A stretch of DNA of 64,000 bases from assembly GCF_000763575.1 (NCBI RefSeq), contig NZ_CP009170.1:1615501-1679500 (forward strand), read 5' to 3'. This document shows, one piece after another, positions 56,478 to 63,027 of this stretch. The translations under genes and the position numbers were made by a program. Under the pieces are notes generated by a model, which saw nothing but the letters and a program-made list of their open reading frames with translations, was not told the DNA's origin and ran no database searches. Position 1 is the first letter of the stretch. The number at the start of each line of letters is the position of its first letter. The DNA is from Thermoanaerobacter kivui. Lineage in GTDB: Bacteria > Bacillota > Thermoanaerobacteria > Thermoanaerobacterales > Thermoanaerobacteraceae.

Positions 56478-56987
56478 CTACTCTCCAAAACAATCAATAC
56501 AAACTTTTTTACCTTCTTTAAATCTTATTTTATTTTCTGCTGCATATTCACCACATATTTCACATTGTATTGAAGGGTATATTTTTGCTTTTGGAGGTAT
56601 GTCATAATTCGGAACTTTAAAATCAAAAATTTCTTCTAAGGACGCATTTAGCAAATATTCCTGCCACTCTTTTCTGTCGTTTGATTTATTGAAAGCTTTT
56701 AATACTATCCTTATGCCTTCATTGGTATCTCTTCTAAAAAAAGTAAAAGCTTGTTTGCCTCTATCTCTGTAAATGAGATTTCCTTTTCCAAAAGTGCATC
56801 CTGTAATATATTGAACTGCATCAACACCACAGGCATTATTCTCTGTCACACAGACTACTTCTTCATCTCTTGAAAATTTAAGATTAAGGTTTGAAATAGC
56901 AGCTTCACAAGCTCTAAAACCTATAGCAAGGCCTGGACATTCATGGCCGTGAAAAGCCACACATTTTTCCCACAATTCTTTGTCCAT
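56478..56987 (-). CDS. FmdE-domain zinc/iron-sulfur protein
   Basis: About 169 residues with the FmdE (formylmethanofuran dehydrogenase subunit E) domain: CVAFHGHECPGLAIGFRACEAAI, the Cys-rich VTENNACGVDAVQYITGCTFGKGN, and a C-terminal zinc ribbon CEICGEYAAENKIRFKEGKKVCIDC. This organism is no methanogen; free-standing FmdE proteins often travel with metal or cofactor transporters, as here. ATG 56987 follows AGGAGGATG. Function unknown beyond metal binding. Confidence 0.85.
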   Translation of the reverse strand: MDKELWEKCVAFHGHECPGLAIGFRACEAAISNLNLKFSRDEEVVCVTENNACGVDAVQYITGCTFGKGNLIYRDRGKQAFTFFRRDTNEGIRIVLKAFNKSNDRKEWQEYLLNASLEEIFDFKVPNYDIPPKAKIYPSIQCEICGEYAAENKIRFKEGKKVCIDCFGE

Positions 56988-56998
56988 TCTGCATCCTC

Positions 56999-57421
56999 CT
57001 AACATTGCAATATATCTTCAGGTCCTTTTATACTGTCAAGTTCATAAACATAAGGTTTTATATCAAGTATAGGACTTCCATCTAAGGCATCTATACCCTT
57101 TACATATAATTTATTGCCTTCCACTTTTATAAGGTCAGCAACGCAAAAAGCTATGGGATTAGGCCTTGAAGGAGACCTTGTAGCAAACACCCCTTTTATT
57201 TCAGGGGCAAAAGGAGTGATCGTTTTTAAAACATCTCGTTTTCCTAAATGGCACCAATAAAGTACAATTATATGTCTTTTATTTTCAATGTCTTGAAGTC
57301 CCTCTTGAAATTCAGGGTATATTTCCAAAACAGCCTCTTTATCAGATAATCTTCCCTGTCTGGGAGCCTCTCCCCTTTTACTATAAGGACTACGTATAAT
57401 TCCTATAGGTATTAAGTCCAA
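56999..57421 (-). CDS. trmO: tRNA-Thr N6-methyladenosine methyltransferase TrmO family
   Basis: A UPF0066/TsaA-type SAM-dependent methyltransferase (140 residues). LIPIGIIRSPYSKRGEAPRQG, VLYWCHLGKRDVL, GVFATRSPSRPNPIAFCVADLIKV and LDGSPILDIKPYV are the family's conserved blocks. In E. coli TrmO methylates t6A37 of tRNA-Thr. In clostridia and archaea this gene commonly sits with metal-transport genes, so its physiological role here may differ. The start is TTG behind AAAGGGG. Confidence 0.88.
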   Translation of the reverse strand: MDLIPIGIIRSPYSKRGEAPRQGRLSDKEAVLEIYPEFQEGLQDIENKRHIIVLYWCHLGKRDVLKTITPFAPEIKGVFATRSPSRPNPIAFCVADLIKVEGNKLYVKGIDALDGSPILDIKPYVYELDSIKGPEDILQC

Positions 57422-57444
57422 GCTAAACTACCCCTTTCCATAAT

Positions 57445-58197
57445 TTAAAGTGGTACAACTATTGGTATATTGTGGCACTTTTCAACTGCAACGGGTATTC
57501 CATAGACAGCTTCTATGTTCTCTTCAGTCATAACTTCCATTCCACCATAGGCGAAAATAGTATTGTTTTTTAAAAATAAAAATTTGTCAGAAAATCTAAG
57601 AGCGAGATTTAAATCATGAAATATTACAATAGCCGCAATGTTTTGCTCTTTAACCGCCTCTTTTACAATTCTTAGAACTTCAATTTGATTTTTTAAATCC
57701 AAGTTGTTTGTCGGTTCATCTAACAGCATTACAATAGGTTGCTGTGCCAATGCCCTTGCTATGACCACTTTTTGTAGTTCTCCACCACTTAATTCGCTTA
57801 AATACCGCAAAGATAATTTTTCCAAGTCAAATTTTTTTAACACGTTATTTACAATTTTTATATCTTTATCAGTAACGTCCCATTTTATATGGGGTTTCCT
57901 GCCTAAAAGCACAGCGTCAAATACAGTAAACCGGGCATTTTCATGCCTCTGAGCTACATAACCTATTTTTTTGGCTACTTCTATTCTACTTAATTTTGAA
58001 ATTTCATCTTTTTCAATGTATATCGTACCTTTGTGGGGCTTTAAAATTTTATTTATACACTTTAAAAGAGTGGATTTACCTGCTCCATTGTTTCCTAAGA
58101 TAGACAACAATTCTCCTCTTTTAAGAGTAAATTTGACATCTTTTAAAACAGGCACACTGCTGTAACTAAATTCAATTCCATTTATATCCAAAATCAT
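57445..58197 (-). CDS. FecE-type ABC transporter ATP-binding protein
   Basis: ATPase of a siderophore/heme/cobalamin-type importer (250 residues). Walker A GNNGAGKSTLLKC, signature LSGGELQKVVIARALAQQ, Walker B VMLLDEPTNNLD and switch His (FHDLNLAL) are all intact. It overlaps the permease gene by four bases. The cargo is not certain: iron chelate, cobalamin or a molybdenum-type ligand. Confidence 0.93.
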   Translation of the reverse strand: MILDINGIEFSYSSVPVLKDVKFTLKRGELLSILGNNGAGKSTLLKCINKILKPHKGTIYIEKDEISKLSRIEVAKKIGYVAQRHENARFTVFDAVLLGRKPHIKWDVTDKDIKIVNNVLKKFDLEKLSLRYLSELSGGELQKVVIARALAQQPIVMLLDEPTNNLDLKNQIEVLRIVKEAVKEQNIAAIVIFHDLNLALRFSDKFLFLKNNTIFAYGGMEVMTEENIEAVYGIPVAVEKCHNIPIVVPL

Positions 58198-59258
58198 CTT
58201 CTGTACCCCCTTGAAAGGACGTAGAGAAAAACCGGAGCTCCTAAAAAAGACGTTATCGCTCCGACAGGAAGAACTATAGGGGAAATAATAGTTCTTCCTA
58301 ACGTATCTGAAGCTAAAAGTATCAAGCCTCCAATTACAGAAGAAGCAGGAATCAAAAATCTGTGGTCTCCTCCAATCAACCTTCTCATTATGTGTGGTCC
58401 AATTAATCCAATAAAACCTATAATTCCTACAAAGGAGGTAATAACCGAAGCAATCAACGATGCCATAAACATGCCTAATAATCTCACTTTTTCAACGTCA
58501 ACCCCAAGCCCCTTTGCTGTTTCTTCTCCGCTATCTAATGCATTGTAATTCCACCTGTTAAACATGAAGTATATTAAAGAAATGCCGATTACAGCAGACA
58601 TTATCCCCAACTCTTTCCAGGATGCCCTTCCTATGTCTCCAAATGTCCAAAATACAACAGAAGCCAGTTTTACATCATCGGCAAAATATTGTAAAATCGT
58701 GGTACCCGCTGAAAACAATGAGCCAAGTGCTACTCCTGCTAAAACCATTGCTTCAGGAGTTACCCTAAACCTTTTTGCCAGCATCAATACCACTATTGTT
58801 GAACCCATAGAACCTAAAAAAGCAAAAAACACTACTAAATAAGGATTATTTATAATCACAGAATCAGGATTTGTAGTACTACCTGCTCCAAATACAATGA
58901 TAGCTACTGCCGCTCCAAAAGCCGCTCCTTGTGAAATACCTAAAGTAAAAGGAGAAGCCAAAGGATTTCTGAGAATGCTTTGAGTTACACATCCTGCAAC
59001 TGAAAGACCAATTCCCGCCACAATTGCTGATAAAATTCTTGGCATCCTAATATTCCAAATTATAATGCGAAATCTCTCTTCCCCTTGTCCTAAAAGAGTT
59101 TTTATGACATCGTAAACACTAAGCCCGGCAGAACCAGCATTTATCGCATATATTGAAAGGATTAAGGTCAATAAAGCAGTTAAAAGTATTATAAATACCT
59201 TCCTCTTGATGTATCGATTATAACTCTCTGGTATAGTATTTATAAATGACTGTCTCAA
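58194..59258 (-). CDS. FecCD-family ABC transporter permease
   Basis: An inner-membrane permease with about ten predicted helices (354 residues). FecCD motifs are visible: RMPRILSAIVAGIGLSVAG, NPLASPFTLGISQGAAFGA, and FVGIIGFIGLIGPHIMRRLIGGDHRFLIP before the ATPase-contact loop. The start is TTG behind AAGGGGATG. It works with the ATPase and the binding lipoprotein next to it. Confidence 0.93.
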   Translation of the reverse strand: MRQSFINTIPESYNRYIKRKVFIILLTALLTLILSIYAINAGSAGLSVYDVIKTLLGQGEERFRIIIWNIRMPRILSAIVAGIGLSVAGCVTQSILRNPLASPFTLGISQGAAFGAAVAIIVFGAGSTTNPDSVIINNPYLVVFFAFLGSMGSTIVVLMLAKRFRVTPEAMVLAGVALGSLFSAGTTILQYFADDVKLASVVFWTFGDIGRASWKELGIMSAVIGISLIYFMFNRWNYNALDSGEETAKGLGVDVEKVRLLGMFMASLIASVITSFVGIIGFIGLIGPHIMRRLIGGDHRFLIPASSVIGGLILLASDTLGRTIISPIVLPVGAITSFLGAPVFLYVLSRGYRR

Positions 59259-59282
59259 GGCTTCATCCCCTTATCTTTGTAA

Positions 59283-59307
59283 TTCCCCCACCTTTTAAGT
59301 GGGGGAA
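59283..59307 (-). terminator. Intercistronic hairpin between binding protein and permease
   Basis: TTCCCCCAC (59283-59291) pairs perfectly with GTGGGGGAA (59299-59307) over a seven-base loop. No T run follows, so this is probably a partial terminator or RNA-stability hairpin giving more binding protein than permease. Confidence 0.55.
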
Positions 59308-59319
59308 CTTTATTATACA

Positions 59320-60471
59320 CTAAAACTTAATTTTTTCAAAACCAGCGTACACTTCTTTCATTTTGTCATACACATTTTTGCCGTAATCCTCAAAGAAGAA
59401 GGTGTATATTTCCTTTGCTTTTGCCACAGGGTCAATATCTTTAAATTGTTCAGGGAACAGCACTTTACCTACCCAGTAGGAATCAACTAAAGCTGTATCT
59501 ATATTTGTCGTATAATTGTTATAAGGAAGAATTCCATACACATTATCGTTTTTTACCGCTTTTAAACTTTTGTAAAAATCAGCATTCTTTTGGTAATCTT
59601 GTTTAACTAAATTGAAGTTCCCTTCATCGATAAATATTATATCGGGATTCCAAGCTAATAATTTTTCTCTTTCTATCATGATACTGCCTTTTTGTCCTAA
59701 AGTATCAGCAACATTCTTTGCATGTACTGCCATAAAAGGGGGATAATTTCCTTGCGTACTTTCTATACCGTGAGCACCTTTAAATCCTAAAGCACCAATG
59801 TAAACTGTAGGCTTTTTATCCTCAGGTATATCTTTCGTCCTATCATTCAAATCTTTTTGAATATCCTTTATACAATTGACTAATTTCTGTGCCCTATCTT
59901 CTTTTCCCATAATTTTACCTACAATATTTAAAGAAGTATATACATCTTCTTCAAAGGTTCCAAGCTTACCATAACTTAAAACTACCACAGGAATTCCTGT
60001 TTTGGCCTGTAGGTCATCAGCTTTAGCCTTGTCAAGCAAAGATATCACAAAAATAACATCTGGATTGACTTCTACCAGTTTCTCTGCATCTGGGGTAGAA
60101 TCAGGACCTCCTTGCCCAATAGTAGGAAGTTGAGCTAATTTATCTTGAAAAATCATGTTGTAAGTTCTCCCGTTTGCAAGTTTTTTGTCTATATTTTCTA
60201 CTCCTACTACTCTGTCAATTCCATCTACATAAGTGATGAGTCTAAGTGCTCCTGGACCTATTCCTACAACTTTATGTACTGGCAGCTTTATCTCCACTTG
60301 TCTCCCAGCTAAATCCGTCACTGTAATTGTTTGAGAAGTTTCTTTAGGCTTTTCAGATGTTTGTGTTTGATTTTGTAAAGATTTACTGCTACAAGCTGTT
60401 AAAGAAATGACAAGTATCAACAACACAGCAATAACAACGTTTACTTTTTTTGATACCTTTGACACCTTCAT
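59320..60471 (-). CDS. Metal/cofactor-binding lipoprotein of the ABC importer
   Basis: A periplasmic-binding-like lipoprotein (383 residues, FepB/BtuF type). Its signal peptide VNVVIAVLLILVISL leads into the lipobox LTACS, then a Ser/Gln/Thr linker. TITVTDLAGRQVEIKLPVHKVVGIG is the typical N-terminal strand and NPDVIFVISLLDKAKADDLQ the central fold. It differs from standard siderophore binders in its long C-terminal domain with Tyr, Asn and Lys. First gene of the operon, read from the promoter at 60546-60575. Confidence 0.92.
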   Translation of the reverse strand: MKVSKVSKKVNVVIAVLLILVISLTACSSKSLQNQTQTSEKPKETSQTITVTDLAGRQVEIKLPVHKVVGIGPGALRLITYVDGIDRVVGVENIDKKLANGRTYNMIFQDKLAQLPTIGQGGPDSTPDAEKLVEVNPDVIFVISLLDKAKADDLQAKTGIPVVVLSYGKLGTFEEDVYTSLNIVGKIMGKEDRAQKLVNCIKDIQKDLNDRTKDIPEDKKPTVYIGALGFKGAHGIESTQGNYPPFMAVHAKNVADTLGQKGSIMIEREKLLAWNPDIIFIDEGNFNLVKQDYQKNADFYKSLKAVKNDNVYGILPYNNYTTNIDTALVDSYWVGKVLFPEQFKDIDPVAKAKEIYTFFFEDYGKNVYDKMKEVYAGFEKIKF

Positions 60472-60519
60472 ACCCCTCCAGAAATAATTTTTTTAATAAT
60501 TTAATTAATATATACGGAC

Positions 60520-60575
60520 AACACGATCGTGTTACTTCTTGAAAAATTATAACATAAAAAAAATAAACAAATCAA
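60520..60575 (-). promoter_or_regulatory. Promoter with palindromic operator AACACGATCGTGTT
   Basis: On the minus strand TTGATT (60570-60575) and TATAAT (60546-60551) are 18 bp apart. The predicted start is followed by a perfect 14-bp palindrome, AACACGATCGTGTT (60520-60533), whose GC content stands out in AT-rich surroundings. It looks like a repressor site over the start of the metal-importer operon. No Fur-, DtxR- or ArsR-box is matched with confidence. Confidence 0.7.
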
Positions 60576-60609
60576 TAGCATTTATATCGAATTTTTGGGA
60601 ATTAATAAA

Positions 60610-60632
60610 ATAAAAAGAGCTAAACGCTCTAT
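60610..60632 (-). terminator. Small terminator-like hairpin
   Basis: AGAGC/GCTCT with a five-base loop followed on the minus strand by TTTTTATTTTA. The stem is short; no gene directly upstream on the minus strand is intact, so its role is unclear. Confidence 0.4.
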
Positions 60633-60716
60633 AGTTGCCCTGCATTTTTATTCTCCTTTCTCATAAATTCACTAGTATATATTAACAATGTCCGTGTAAA
60701 ATTTAAGTAGGTAAGG

Positions 60717-60990
60717 AGCTGACATTTTGCACAAGAGAAGCGACTTGACAGCCCGGCACTCAACTGAACGGGCTGGTCCTTTCTCTTATTCTCCTTTTTT
60801 AACATTTTCGGTTGAGTGCCGGGAAACTTAGCGAGACTGAGAGGCGAAAGCGGGGCTGGAGGCAAGGATGCCGGAGGCGGGCCCCTGAGGCAAGGACGCC
60901 GAATGGGCCCGGAACCCCGTCGGAGTCCAAGGTCGAGCGTTAGTTTAGTCTGCTCTATCACCGGAGCAAACTGTGCAAAATGTCAGCTGA
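60717..60990 (+). mobile_element. GC-rich structured element with 16-bp perfect terminal inverted repeats
   Basis: AGCTGACATTTTGCAC (60717-60732) and its exact complement GTGCAAAATGTCAGCT (60975-60990) bound 274 bp far richer in GC than the surroundings. Inside, a 13-bp perfect stem CCCGGCACTCAAC/GTTGAGTGCCGGG is followed by AAACTTAGCGAGACTGAG, a GCGAAAGC tetraloop hairpin, two GAGGCAAGGAYGCCG hairpins and GGGCCC/GGGCCC arms. Structure dominates and no convincing protein is encoded. A shorter, decayed relative is at 33.9 kb. Candidate identities are a HEARO/omega-type RNA element or another non-autonomous element; none is proven. Confidence 0.65.
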
Positions 60991-61033
60991 ATGAATCACC
61001 TACTAACTCTTGACACATCAACAATTAAAAGAG

Positions 61034-61060
61034 TTGAAAAACTTCAAAAAATGATATAAA
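61034..61060 (+). promoter_or_regulatory. Probable tRNA-Sec promoter
   Basis: TTGAAA (61034-61039) and TATAAA (61055-61060) are 15 bp apart, and the tRNA begins 10 bp further on. The spacing is slightly short, but no better candidate lies nearby. Confidence 0.5.
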
Positions 61061-61070
61061 ATATGTTATC

Positions 61071-61165
61071 GGGAGTAGATAGGTGCTGGTGTGCCTACTA
61101 GACTTCAAATCTAGCTTCTCGCTTAAATAGCGAGAGGTGGGTTCGATTCCCACATACTCCCGCCA
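61071..61165 (+). tRNA. selC: tRNA-Sec (anticodon UCA)
   Basis: A 95-nt selenocysteine tRNA with encoded CCA. It shows the long acceptor stem (GGGAGTAG with a TACTCCC 3' side), anticodon loop CTTCAAA with TCA at 61105-61107 between CTAGA/TCTAG arms, a long variable arm (CTTCTCGCT/AGCGAGAGG) and the T loop GGTTCGATTCC. All arms pair, so it looks functional. It is next to broken selB and selD pieces. Confidence 0.95.
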
Positions 61166-61224
61166 CCCTAATTATATCACTATCCCTCCCCTATTTTCTT
61201 TTTTTATTTTTTATACTTTTATAC

Positions 61225-61249
61225 AAAGAAAAAAGGCCTATTCGCCTTT
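61225..61249 (-). terminator. Terminator behind the selB remnant
   Basis: AAAGGC/GCCTTT with a six-base loop overlaps the selB stop codon; on the minus strand it is followed by TTTTCTTTG. Confidence 0.6.
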
Positions 61250-61453
61250 ATATAAAATTCTTACATTATCTATCCTTTTTGTCAACTTTATCGAATCAAA
61301 ATATTCTAAAATCGACATGGCATATTTTCGGCTGGTCTTTAGTAAATCCCTATAGATACCCAAGGTTATTTCTCCATGTTGTTTTAAATATTCTACTAAT
61401 ATTTTTTGAGCTTCCATGAAATTCTTCCTGCTCAAATACATCTCATCGTCAAT
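61238..61453 (-). pseudogene. selB: selB C-terminal winged-helix remnant
   Basis: The frame reads KIDDEMYLSRKNFMEAQKIL and continues EYLKQHGEITLGIYRDLLKTSRKY..LEYFDSIKLTKRID, the last winged-helix domain of the selenocysteine elongation factor SelB, which binds the SECIS hairpin. Everything before KIDDE is missing or out of frame: the preceding fragment ends with a stop codon in another frame. It cannot act as SelB. Confidence 0.85.
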
Positions 61454-61809
61454 TTTTATTAGTTATCCTATCTCTGTTTTTTAAAGGTTTTGCCGTTTTT
61501 AAAAGAGATAACTTTACATCAACAATCATAGAAGGTGTAATAGCACCAACAGGAGCAATTACGTCTCCTCGTTTTATTTCTTCAACTTTTACATTTGCCA
61601 AATTTATTGCTGTCCTTTGACCTGCTCGTGCACATTCAACATCCCTTTCGTGCACTGCTGCGTCATCATTGCTATTTAAACCTACCAACAAGTTTTTGTC
61701 ACAAAGTTATATCTAATTGACACAGAACCTGTGCCAAGGCCTCAGGGCCAATTTTTGCAGCTCAACCCGAACTTTTAGTCATTTGTGTAAGTCTTACTCG
61801 TTCCACCAT
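61449..61809 (-). pseudogene. selD: selD N-terminus fused to selB domain II by deletion
   Basis: From ATG 61809 (behind GAGGTGAT) the sequence reads VERVRLTQMTKSSG, then an in-frame TGA (61762-61764), then AAKIGPEALAQVLCQL. This is the active-site start of selenophosphate synthetase, where UGA would encode Sec16 ahead of the catalytic Lys. After a one-base frameshift near 61701 it continues DKNLLVGLNSNDDAAV, still SelD, and then switches to HERDVECARAGQRTAINLAN..EEIKRGDVIAP, which is SelB translation-factor domain II. It ends after PLKNRDRI. Most of selD, the selB GTPase domain and probably selA were lost between these points. Confidence 0.85.
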
Positions 61810-61819
61810 TTTTATCACC

Positions 61820-62039
61820 TCATTTCTTTAGTAAATATAAATAGCCCCGGACCTTTTTGCAATAAATGCCTCTTTCCCATAACAGTTTTACCATATCGTC
61901 AAGTTCTAAATCAATTCCGCTACCAGGGCTCCGGAAGCTCTCGATAAAGTCATTATAAGCCTTTTGTAATTTTCTCCTATACCGGGGCCATAACCATAAC
62001 CCAAAGATTATAATCGCTTTTCCATCATAACTTCCTTTA
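61820..62039 (-). pseudogene. Unidentified ORF between yedF and the selD remnant
   Basis: A minus-strand frame open for about 74 codons, ending 11 bp before the selD start. It contains FGLWLWPRYRRKLQKAYNDF and ends DDMVKLLWERGIYCKKVRGY. There is no in-frame ATG at the ribosome site (AAAGGAAG then ATGATG in the wrong frame); a one-base shift would join them. Probably a damaged small gene of the selenium operon; no family recognised. Confidence 0.4.
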
Positions 62040-62127
62040 TTTAGTCATTACCTTTTTATTTTTCCATTAACGTCAATACTAATTTGTTTTCACAACATCG
62101 ACAATACTCACTAAAATTTGTCATATT

Positions 62128-62697
62128 TTAAACTTTTATTACTCTTGAATTAGTCATTTTTTCAGTAATTGTGTACATATTTGTAATACTTCCTATCAAA
62201 AGCTTATCTTTTATGCCATAAAAATCGAGGCAGGTTCCACAGGAAATTATCTCCACACTCATCTCCATCAGTTCTTTTAAGTCAACAATAGCTTCAGAGC
62301 CTTCTGTTGTAAGTTTAACACCGTTATTAATAAAAATTACACAATCCGGCTTTTTATTTTGCTCTTTTAGTGAAATAATAAAGCTCTTCATTAGAAGTTT
62401 ACCTAGCCTTTCGTCTCCTTCTCCAAACTTATCAGAGGTTATAACTACTATATAGTTGTCACTTTTTTCACCGGTGCTTCCCTTCTTCTTGTAAATATTT
62501 ATGTGAAATTCATTTTCTTTGACCTCCACTGCCACCTCACAGCCTGCACTTTTAGCATACTTTGAAACGTTATCTTTTGACACTTCATTATCTACTATTA
62601 CTACCACTTTTCCTTCTTTTATTTCCTCCAGAGCTTTTTTAGTCATTATAACAGGTGTGGGACAACTTTTTCCTCTTGCATCAACTACAGTATCCAT
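62128..62697 (-). CDS. yedF: Selenium metabolism protein YedF
   Basis: A 189-residue protein of the type seen only in selenium-using bacteria. The N-terminal TusA/SirA-like domain has VDARGKSCPTPVIMTKKALEE (Cys in CPxP); the C-terminal DsrE-like half has VEIISCGTCLDFYGIKDKLLIG. It is thought to handle reactive selenium or sulfur. The gene is intact, whereas selD and selB beside it are not. ATG follows TGGAGGGTAA. Confidence 0.88.
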   Translation of the reverse strand: MDTVVDARGKSCPTPVIMTKKALEEIKEGKVVVIVDNEVSKDNVSKYAKSAGCEVAVEVKENEFHINIYKKKGSTGEKSDNYIVVITSDKFGEGDERLGKLLMKSFIISLKEQNKKPDCVIFINNGVKLTTEGSEAIVDLKELMEMSVEIISCGTCLDFYGIKDKLLIGSITNMYTITEKMTNSRVIKV

Positions 62698-62725
62698 AAA
62701 TTACCCTCCATTTAAAATTCTATTT

Positions 62726-62762
62726 AAAAAGAGCAGAATCTTGGCAAACCTGCTCTTTTTTT
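62726..62762. terminator. Bidirectional hairpin between yedF and the 62.8-kb fragment
   Basis: AAAGAGCAG (62728-62736) pairs with CTGCTCTTT (62750-62758), with T runs on both strands. It lies in the yedF leader on the minus strand and just before an 18-bp near-tandem repeat (TTTTTTTACTTAATTC twice). Confidence 0.7.
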
Positions 62763-62797
62763 ACTTAATTCCTCTTTTTTTACTTAATTCAATTATA

Positions 62798-62953
62798 TCA
62801 TTTATTTATATCTTTAACAAGGTATCTAAAGCAGCTGAATTTATTGGGTATGACATAGGAGAAGATGTAAGTAGTGGATGTGTCGCCACTTGGAATGTAT
62901 TTAATTCTGACGCCATTGTTCCTTTTTATATTGCAATTTGCATAAAAAAATAG
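62798..62953 (+). pseudogene. Orphan C-terminal gene fragment
   Basis: Fifty-odd plus-strand codons read like real protein: SKAAEFIGYDIGEDVSSGCVA then TWNVFNSDAIVPFYIAICIKK and a stop. No start codon or upstream domain is in reach, since the 5' side runs into the terminator. I cannot name the parent family. It resembles the tail of a larger enzyme left after a deletion next to hydE. Confidence 0.4.
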
Positions 62954-62966
62954 TTTAACAATTTTA

Positions 62967-62996
62967 TTGATTTCTTATTAACAATTGTTTTATACT
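62967..62996 (+). promoter_or_regulatory. Probable hydE promoter
   Basis: TTGATT (62967-62972) and TATACT (62991-62996) are 18 bp apart. A 10-bp palindrome AACAATTGTT lies between the boxes, and TTAACAA occurs twice nearby, vaguely like Rex half-sites. The hydE start codon is 32 bp downstream. Confidence 0.55.
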
Positions 62997-63027
62997 AACT
63001 TATAAAGAGAAAGAGAGAGTGATATTT

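Noticed and set aside
60629-61013. ORFs on both strands across the GC-rich element
   Set aside because: They follow from the high GC content and pairing of the element; the translations are Pro/Arg/Gly-rich with no domain and no ribosome site.
61762-61764. TGA read as a plain stop codon ending a 15-codon ORF
   Set aside because: It stands exactly at the SelD active-site position (SSG-U-AAKIGP) beside a tRNA-Sec gene, so it is better explained as a selenocysteine codon in a selD remnant.
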